A DNA stretch of 64,000 nucleotides from positions 29,488,940-29,552,939 of the forward strand of contig CM075940.1 of the NCBI GenBank assembly GCA_038030265.1, given 5' to 3'. Shown piece by piece: positions 56,250 through 64,000 of this stretch. The position numbers and the translations under genes were made by a program. Position 1 is the stretch's first letter. Each line of letters starts with the position of its first letter. Under the pieces are notes generated by a model that ran no database searches, was not told the DNA's origin, and worked only from the letters and a program-made list of their open reading frames with translations. This stretch comes from Corythucha ciliata (taxonomy: Eukaryota; Arthropoda; Insecta; Hemiptera; Tingidae).

Positions 56250-56960
56250 GGTTGCTACAACTTGGATAAAATGCCGGCGCTACTGCCAGGGGATGGGTGG
56301 ACCGGCCCAGTGCCGTTTGTCGGCCACTGGAAAAAAAAACAATGTCCCGAAAAATTGCAATTTCTTCGTCACTAAGACCAGAAACTTGTAATCACGCGGT
56401 AATGCAGCCAAGAAAACTTCCAATTTCGAGGGGCATTCGTCAGGCTTTTGGCGCTGTTTGGTACCGGATAGGCCTGGGTTCAAATGCCATAAAAATAGGC
56501 CTCGAAACTGTCGATTTTACTTGCATTAAGACCCTAAATTTGTAATTTCCCTTAAATGAAGACCCGAAAATGTCCATCTTGCGGTTATTCAGCCGGGAAA
56601 CATTAAATTTCGTGGGGATAGTTTGTCAGACTTAACTAATGAGGCCGGATAGCCAGAGTTTCACCGCCACAAAAAAAAAAAACAAAAAAAAAACAAATAT
56701 TGCTTGAAAGTTAAGACCCTAAACTTTTATTTTAGAATGAATTAAGACCCGAAATTCGATTACCGTGTATATTCGGCCATGGAACTTTCAATTTCCTGTG
56801 CACTATTCAGGATGTGGGCTATGTTGGAGCCGGCTAGCCTGTTAGATCCGCCGTCACGAAAAATAACGCCCTAACTAATGCCCTGAACTTGCAATTTCGC
56901 TGAAATTAGGAGCCGAAACTTTTCAATTCCGCGTGGCGATGGGAGGGGATTGAGAAACGC
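56250..56960 (+). repeat. ~183-bp tandem repeat, three to four diverged copies
   Basis: Anchors GGATAGGCCTGG (56466), GGATAGCCAGAG (56647) and GGCTAGCCTGTT (56831) are 181 and 184 bp apart, with a weaker earlier one near 56303. Each copy also has GACCCTAAAYTTGTAATTT, GAAGACCCGAAA, CAATTTCGNGGGG and TTCAGG or GTCAGR in the same order. It sits directly after the split 30-bp array. Confidence 0.65.
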
Positions 56961-56999
56961 CAAGGGTTTTATGAAAGCGAAGGCGTTCAATTCGACCGT

Positions 57000-59900
57000 A
57001 ATGTTATACTTTTTGGGGTTGTCTGTAGAAAATCGATCCTCTCGAATGGGAATCGTGTTGTATAGTATGAAATTAGCCCTTCATCTCACTTTTCACTTAT
57101 CCCCTACCCCCCTACAATGAAAGGTCTTCCCTGCCATGAAATCCGTTTGAACCTCGCACCTCTTCGCCATGCTTTCTCCTCCTCTCTGTCCTCCCCCCCG
57201 CCGCAAACAATCGCGATTCAATCTGGTTATCACGAAAATTTTAGTTGTGGAATGATGGGGAGCTAAGTGTTTCAATCTTTCACCGCTCATTCACAGCTAT
57301 CCTGTTTAAATAGCGTTTAGCGTTTCTGAAGGCGATGTCTCGGGCTAATCGCTCGACCGAGACAAATTGCGCAGCGTAGGACGAAACAGCCTCCTAAGTC
57401 TCTTCACCTGAGCTTGGAAGTGAAGTCTTTATTGTGGCCGATTTAAACGATCAAGTTCCTTTGAAAGGGCGCTTGAATCGCAGGTAACTTAAGTTAATTG
57501 GGCAAGTTAGGATTGTTGTTTTAGGCGAATCCTTCTCCCTTTAGAGGTGTTCCGAGGCTTTTAAAACTTTGTGAAATTCGTTGAAATAGGGTTTCACGTA
57601 TACTATGTATAAGATTTGAAACTCAATAGTTTCCAATTATTCAAGAAATAGTGGAGTTATAAGTGACAAATGCTATCGGGAGCGGTAAGAACGGGTGGAA
57701 CTAATCCTTTAATGGCTAACTAAGTAAGTGGAATCAAGGAAACTCAATAAATATGCACCGATATAACCAGCTCCCAAAGGAGAAGCCTTTGTAACACCAT
57801 CTTCATCCGCTCGGTATTGATTTACAAAAGTTCAACGTGGAGGTGTTTTAGAGGCTTTTATTTTACTATTTTTCATTCATTTAGCACCTGCGTTCAATGT
57901 GATCAAAATCAGGGGGTCTTTGGGACTCAGATTTTCAATAATTATAAGGCCTACTTGGGACGGAGCCCTCTGTCATATTTTAAGGCCTTGCTTTTTTGTT
58001 TACATTTGTTGTTCAATTCAACTATTGAAGGAGAAAACTGAATTACAAGCTGATTCAATGTCAAATTGTATTCAAAAACAAGGATTTATTTGTAAGGTGG
58101 TGGGAGTACATAACAAAGAATGACAACCGCGATCTGCTGTCCGATGTGTTCGTGTGTCTTGTTTTCGCGAATAATTCCTTGCTATCTGTCATTTGGTTCT
58201 AACCCCCTTGTATAATAAATCAAATTTTTTAGGCAAAGTGGGGGACTCCCCATTGTCTAGTTTCAACGCTGATTTAATGTCCACAGTCACGACCGTCGTA
58301 AACCCGCCGTTACCTACTTAATTAACTTGGACACTATTCAATTTCGTGTCCTTTGATTCTACGTGGGGGGGGGGGAAGTAGTAAAAGAGTTTAAAGAGTT
58401 TTTGGCTGCTAACCTTACCACTCCATTTCTTTTACAGGTCGTTTATGGCAACTTTACTATCTGCCTTTCGCCCCTTCATGACCCTGGAACTTCCGTTCCA
58501 CCCAATTTCATTGGCTACCATCGAAATTCTCTGTAATTATTATTTTTTTTTTTTTATGGACGAAAATCGCGTTCCATTACTGGATGAAAACCCAGAACTT
58601 TCAAACGAAAAACAATTAATAGACTCGGGAGTTACTCAATTCTTGCATTTGTTTGCCGCAAGGTGTATAGTTCCAAACAACGCATTTTCTGAATGAGAGT
58701 ATCAACACAAGAGAGCAATAAACTGCATACTTCGCTCCCCAGAGAACCCGAGCCACACAATATTATATTTTTGTTCAGTCTTGGCACGTACTGGCGCGTT
58801 TAACTGTCTACCCTCATTCATTGTTTTCTTTTCGCTCCATCAATATGTTTTTAGACAGGGTTAAAGGCTATGGGGAAAAAATGACAGGGTGCCTGGAAAA
58901 AAAAAAATTTGAATTTACTTGCGTTCCACGAAAAAAAAAAATGCTTCCCATGGCTCCCTTAGGCAGAAAACCTCCAGGAAACATTATTTAACTTTTGGCT
59001 CTCTCAGTATCATTTTCTCCCTTGAAAACTTCTGTGAAAGAGGCGAGAGAAAAAGGACAAGTTTGTTGAAGAGGGAGGGTTTGAAAACGATCGGTAAGAT
59101 TTATTTTTGGACAACGGAACAGCATATTCAGGAGGCTTTCTAAAAGGATTCATTTCTTTTAGTGTGAGGATTTTAGAGCGATGAAATGTGCAGGATCTGT
59201 AGGAAAGAAGATCAACAAAATAACAGAAGCACGTACGGAATTTAATGAAAATGGGAAAATTGACCGATGAGAAGAGCTAGGAGGAAAATGTAAACCTTGA
59301 TAAATATGAGCACCATTTTCATGGTTGTTCATGTCAGGCGCTGTGAAAAGGTGATTTTTCTTCGCCCCACTACGAGGAAACAGTCATCATCAATTTCGAG
59401 AAGCGTGGAATTCACGAAAGAAACAACATTCAAAGCCTTCTCTCATTCCAGATTCTTGAGAGTCGTGGCTTTTAAACAGTTTATCCTTTGTTCCAAACGG
59501 GTTATTCGGAGTCGAATGGTTGCGTGTTTAACAGTTGCTGTCAGAGTTCTGGATGGGTCCGTCCCTGCCATAAGATGGCCTTCCCTGTCCTATCCCCTTG
59601 AAACCTGTGAAACATGGTCAGCAGCCCATGTGGTCGGTGGAGGGGGATGGAATGATAAGATATTACAACCATTTAAATTTGTGTTTCAATAAACACAAGT
59701 ACAATATTGCTATGTATTGTGCAGTCTAGACGAACTAAAGAGGAATTAAATTCCGAAGGAAGAGTATGCGCCGTATACACGTGGCGGCAATTGATGCGTT
59801 CATTAATCATACAGCGGTTTTGTCCTAGTTCTAACTGCTTGAATCTCCCGTCTTTTTGTCGTGATGGAGGACACACTTACAATAGTTGCTGAAGGATGGG

Positions 59901-60120
59901 GTTTTGGGGTATAATTGAAACATCTTGGTTGGACGAGGCGATTGTGTTCGATTTTGTATTCATTTGTATGGCGTGGGCAGTTGCCCTCCCCTAGAATCAA
60001 AAGCACAGATTTCGTGGGGTAGCTGCTCGCTCCCAAAATTCTATCAAAAAGTTAAAAAATCCCAACAGGACTGCCACATTTGTAATCTTTAAAACTTTCG
60101 CAGGACTTGCTCAGCAACAG
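57000..60120. other. No gene seen
   Basis: AT-rich sequence with a G run at 58366-58376 and poly-A or poly-T runs (58544, 58900, 58931). A GGCGTGGGCAGTTGCCCTCC motif at 59970 may be another transposon end. Plus-strand frames at 59297-59692 and 58445-58696 are of moderate length but show no recognisable domain. Confidence 0.4.
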
Positions 60121-60129
60121 ATCCAATTC

Positions 60130-62935
60130 CTCGAATTTTGCGCACTAATTCACCAATTTCTCTGTTTTAGTGCATTTCATTCAAAAAATGCACTATTGGT
60201 CTCGCCCTGTCGGTGGCAAATATTTTTTCATTGTGGTCAAAACTAAATTTCGCACACTACAATACCATTATCGCAGCTCTGCCTCACCAAGCAACCAACA
60301 TCTCAGATTTCGGCCTCTAAGACACCACTTTTACTGGTTTTTCTTGCAAAATAAACATTTTCCCTGATCCAGCTAACAGAGACACAAAATTCATGGATTT
60401 CGCTCCATAAAACAAATTTTTGCATTCCATTTCCGCAGGTTCCACTCACTTAAAATTCAAACTAAGATTTCGGTCACTCTAAAAAAAAAAAAAATTAGTA
60501 GTTTTTTCTCGCAAAAAAAACATGTTGTTCATTGAAAATCCAATTTCATGGATTTATATTGCTAACAAACTAATTTTGCGCAGGTGGCCGAAATTAGGAG
60601 ACCGAGCTCACTGATTTTGCGCACTAAAATCCGATTTTAGCTGGTCTGACTCATTAAAAAACAAATTTATCGGATTTCGCTCACTGAAAAACCAATTACT
60701 CACAGCGTAAAACATTTTCGTGGGTCCGGCTCACACAAACCAAAAAAAAAAAAAAAGTTTTGCGCAGGTTTCACTTGCTGAACCATTTTGGCGGGTCTAC
60801 CTGAAAATAAATAAATAAAATCGTTTATTTTCGTGGCTGAAAATCCAATTCACGAACAAATTTTCGCACACGAAATTGCCAATTTTCGTTTTTTTTTCCT
60901 TTTTAAAAACCATAATTGCAATCAAATCCGCCCCCCAACTGGCTTGCTTCGCGGGGTTTCCTCATTTAAAAACGTTACAATTACGTGTACTTTGCACTGT
61001 ACTAGCCGCGATTCTAGCTCACTAAAATGCCAATTTTCGGGGCTTCCGCTCGCTAATTTGAGAACCATATTTGCAAGCTAAACGCCCACTGCACAATTTC
61101 GTGGATTTTGGCTAGCTCGAACCGTGTTTAGCCCGCTGTGCCAGTCAGACTTTTGGTGGGAGAGGAAATGACAGCTCCGTTTACCGTCTCAGGTGTAAAA
61201 TTTAACGTTTAGCTCCAAAAGTATCACTTTCAGGTTGGAGAAGTTTTCAGTTTTTCGACAAAAAATCCGAAATAAAAGGCTACAAACGACAGTTTTCCAG
61301 CAGATATTTATTTTGTAACGGATAGTGGTCGTTTCCATGCAAATTTAGTATCCGATGAACGTGAATTGACGCGATTCTGCCCTACAGAATCTAAAACCTG
61401 TTATAATAAGCCTGCAAAATGGCAATGGTGCATCTGATATTTTCGCCAGTGAAGCTGCCCACAGGCGTTGATCCAGTTTTTCCCTATAAGAGTTTGCACA
61501 GGGTCTTTTCCCCCTCCCATTTTACTCGCCAATGAGCACTATTTTAGCCTCGAATTGACGTTTTTCCTTAATTTTAGCTGAAACTGAGGCCCGTATTCAG
61601 AAACCAACCTTAACCATTACATCTCCTTTGAGCGGCCCGTGCACAAACAATAGATATTGCGCAGACTAGGGGTTTTACAATAAAATTGAACGTTTGTGGG
61701 TTGCACAATATAATGTACTACTTATTTTTATTCTGTAAACATCTGGAAACAAATATTGCGCTAACTAGTTTGTGCAATAATATTGTACGTCTATGGTCCC
61801 CTTTAAACGCTTCAAAACAGATGACATATTTTTATAAACCATCACATTTTTCATCTCCTTTAGTTAAGGCTTTGCAAAGGCTGATTTCTGATTACGGCCT
61901 AAGTGCTTTTTCTCAATTTTACCTCGAACTAGCCCATTTTCTCCATTTTAGCCCTGAAAAGGTCTCAAAAAACCGTGAAATAACGCATTTTTGATTTACT
62001 ATTTCGCCTAACCGCGAATTTTCGTGCGCGTTCTGTCAATTTCAGCCACAAAAGAGTAGTTTTATTTTTCTCTCGATTTGACTTGTGGATGAACGCTATT
62101 TCTCAATTTTAGCCACGAAAATTCCACCAATCAAACAAGAAACGGTGAAAATTTTGCCGGTTCCCTCAAATTTTAACCGCAAATTAGTGCCTTTTCCTAA
62201 TTCTGCCTTGAGCAATTTTTTCCCCCTTCAAATTTTAGCAGTGAAAAGGTCAACATAATCCGCAAGTTAGCGAATTTCATTAGTTTTGACTTTTGACCCG
62301 GACGTTGCATGCGAACGAACAATTTTCCTTAGTTTTAGCCCTGAATAATCACTTTTTTAATAGTGCATGCGCTAAGTCGCGGCTCTTTCTCAATTGTACC
62401 CGCAAACTTGCCGTATATATAAAAGTATAAAAACGGTCAATTAGCACTTTCTCGAAATGTTCATCGAGATGTTGGTTCGAGAAACCACGAACTGGCGCTT
62501 TTTCTCAATTTTACCTGCGTAAATGAGCTCAATTTCTCAATTTTAGCCGTGAATTGCCGTTTTCCTCAATTTTAGCCGCAAATTAGTGATTTTTCTTAAT
62601 TCTACATTGATTTTGTCGATTTTAACAGTAAATAGAGCTCTACAAACCGTGAATAAGCGCATTTTCTTAATTTCGGCCCGGACTTTGCATCGCGAAATCA
62701 CAGATTGGTGTGTTTTCTTAATTTCAACCTTAAATCAGCGCTATTTCTCAATTTTAGCCGTGAATGGGTGTTTTTCCTCAGTCTTAGCCGCAAAATGTCT
62801 TTTTCTGGATTTCGACCGCGAACGAGCACTTTTTCTCAAGACGTGCGCTCCTCCCCCCCCCCTCCCTCGTATCCTTTGATCCGTGCTTAACTCACTGCCC
62901 ACCCCTTGATCACGGGCTAGCTATGCGCCTCCGTT
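60130..62935 (-). mobile_element. AGGGGCGTAGC-type element with internal 30-bp arrays, copy B
   Basis: On the minus strand the end reads GAGGCGCATAGCTAGCCCGT, GATCAAGGGGTGGGCAG, then GGAGCGCACGTCTTGAGAAA, matching copy A at 18991. Type 1 30-bp units fill 62870-61540. A further segment (60830-60490) matches 19196-19510 of copy A for over 300 bp: both have CAGGTNGACCCGCCAAAATG, GTTCA, CACGAAAATGTTTTA-like and CCATGAAATTGGATTTTCAA. Similar 30-bp units continue to about 60130. Copy B carries about 1.9 kb more than copy A between the two shared segments, including the MITE at 61588. No transposase or other coding sequence is visible. Confidence 0.7.
61588..61899. mobile_element. 312-bp MITE inside copy B (GGCCCGTATTCAGAAACC ends)
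   Basis: The left end GGCCCGTATTCAGAAACCAA, CCTT and right end AAGGCTGATTTCTGATTAC, GGCC are inverted repeats of about 25 bp with few mismatches. Further inside, CATCTCCTTTGAG and CATCTCCTTTAGTTAAGG are instead in direct orientation. The element splits the type 1 array (30-bp units on both sides), which gives the order of events. No certain target duplication. Confidence 0.7.
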
Positions 62936-62939
62936 TGTG

Positions 62940-63800
62940 TGTTTTTAACTTGGTTTACAAGAAAAACTAGTTTGCTTTTTATTTCTATTCCTCGGCATAG
63001 AACTCGCGAACGAACCTTTCGGCGAGCTCAAAGAGAGTGAGTAAGATATCGAGGAACGCTTATTACAAACTTGCTGTAATTTTACTCGACTATTCCTCAG
63101 CTTGTCGCTTTCAAGCTAAATTGGGCGAATATGTTTGATGATTGAGTATTACCGTGGTATGTAATAGTACCTACACTAATTAAGAGTTTTAAAGTCAAAG
63201 TCATTTTGAACTACGTGATAGATATCTTATTTTATACAGCACAATCAGTATTTCATTATTTCCTCTTCGACTCTTTTCTTTAGGTGCTCTATACGGAGAT
63301 GCTAACCACCTAGGATTTTGTTCACTAAAAAAAAAATAAATAAAAATAGAATCTTCAGATAAGGACGGGTGGTGGTGCGAATGGTCCTACATCTTGAAAA
63401 AACTCGAATCCTCCCTCTCTCGAGTATGTCCCTGTATTCAAATTTAATCCGGCTCATTCAGCCTCCCAAGTTTTGACTCTGTTAATGGACCTGTTTGGAT
63501 GGTTGGTTAATTGAGCGACTACAGGGGGTTCACGATACTTCAGGGTTTTTTTTGCTTGAAAGGTTTTAACTCGCTTGGACGAGTTCAATGAGGAAAATAC
63601 GGACAGGTTAATGACGGAATTTGTCAAGTGATCCGAGAAAAAGGTTATTGATGCTTTGCAGTTGGTTTTTGATAATTTGGAGTCGAAGAGGGTCAAGTTA
63701 TTTCTCTTAAAATCACATTATTATTATTATTCTTGGGAGTTGAAAATGTCAACGGGCAAAAAGAAAAGGCGGCTGGGGAATGTATCGTTGACATTTCTCA
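62940..63800. other. No gene seen
   Basis: AT-rich sequence between the end of copy B and the reverse-transcriptase fragment. (ATT)n near 63717-63730. Nothing supported. Confidence 0.4.
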
Positions 63801-64000
63801 CAATAAAACCTAATACGAAATCGATTTATTTCGCCGACAGTGGAAGAAATCATGCCCTTGCTGACAAACGCGAATTTCAGCGTCGAATTTATAATATCAT
63901 ACACGATTTAGACGGCGTTATCGCCATAGCTGATGACATACTAATCTTCGACGGAGGGGGCAAAATTGAAGAGGCTCAACAGGACCACGATTTGAAAGTG
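63801..64000 (+). pseudogene. Ty3/Gypsy-type reverse transcriptase fragment, runs off window
   Basis: Frame 63872-64000 is open to the window edge and reads EFQRRIYNIIHDLDGVIAIA then DDILIFDGGG and HDLKV. This is the Gypsy RT core: F-Q-R-x-(I/M) helix, D-L-x-G-V, and the catalytic x-A-D-D-(I/V)-L-(I/V)-F strand. Upstream of 63860 the expected SAPE block is not recognisable, although the frame stays open back to about 63800. The copy is either 5'-truncated, rearranged, or the window catches a degenerate part. The TGD, HHDRKL and RNase H parts would lie beyond 64000. Confidence 0.75.

Overview
This window looks like repeat-rich intergenic or intronic DNA from a metazoan with spliced genes, most likely an arthropod. 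The evidence is a Jockey-like LINE, a Bel/Pao LTR element, Ty3/Gypsy-type elements, hAT and Tigger/pogo transposases, tRNA-derived SINEs, and small introns (two of exactly 77 bp) in the one gene that splices cleanly. I cannot name the species. No conserved housekeeping gene is visible. The DNA is AT-rich with many poly-T/poly-A runs and unusually many poly-C/poly-G runs of 8-14 bp.

Layout. 0-1.35 kb: broken Tigger/pogo transposase (-). 1.4-6.5 kb: MITE-like inverted-repeat elements, the first degenerate 30-bp array, and a CGGT/ACCG-rich palindromic patch. 7-8.6 kb: dead Jockey-like LINE (-). 9.8-11.1 kb: BED-finger hAT transposase gene in exons (-), with stop codons. 11.8-13.1 kb: 30-bp array. 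14.9-16.3 kb: multi-exon gene of unknown function (-), the best candidate for a genuine gene here. 16.6-17.8 kb: foldback element and a tRNA-headed SINE whose body occurs on both sides of the tRNA. 18.2-21.3 kb: short-LTR retrotransposon relic with a 5-bp target duplication, filled with later insertions. 21.5-22.3 kb: 3' end of a Bel/Pao element. 24.3 kb and 53.8 kb: two copies of one SINE, the first with a 13-bp target duplication. 24.7-28 kb, 32-34 kb, 38-41.5 kb, 43.8-48 kb, 54.2-57 kb and 60-63 kb: large degenerate tandem arrays. 36.5-38 kb: non-autonomous hAT-like element filled with a 17-bp minisatellite. 55.6-56 kb: palindromic element with a tRNA-like core. 63.8-64 kb: reverse-transcriptase fragment running off the window.

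The most striking structure is the set of degenerate tandem arrays, roughly a quarter of the window. Several unrelated consensus sequences share a period near 30 bp; others run at 20, 17, 183 or 220 bp. Two loci 41 kb apart (18.99-20.4 kb on + and 60.1-62.93 kb on -) share the same terminal sequence, the same first array segment and the same second array segment. The arrays are therefore at least partly the interior of one mobile-element family with an AGGGGCGTAGC-type end, rather than ordinary satellite. The copies differ by about 1.9 kb of array, which suggests repeat expansion or contraction inside a transposable element.

Limits: homology calls rest on motif recognition by eye, and exon calls on splice motifs plus reading-frame continuity. 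Array boundaries are good to tens of bases.
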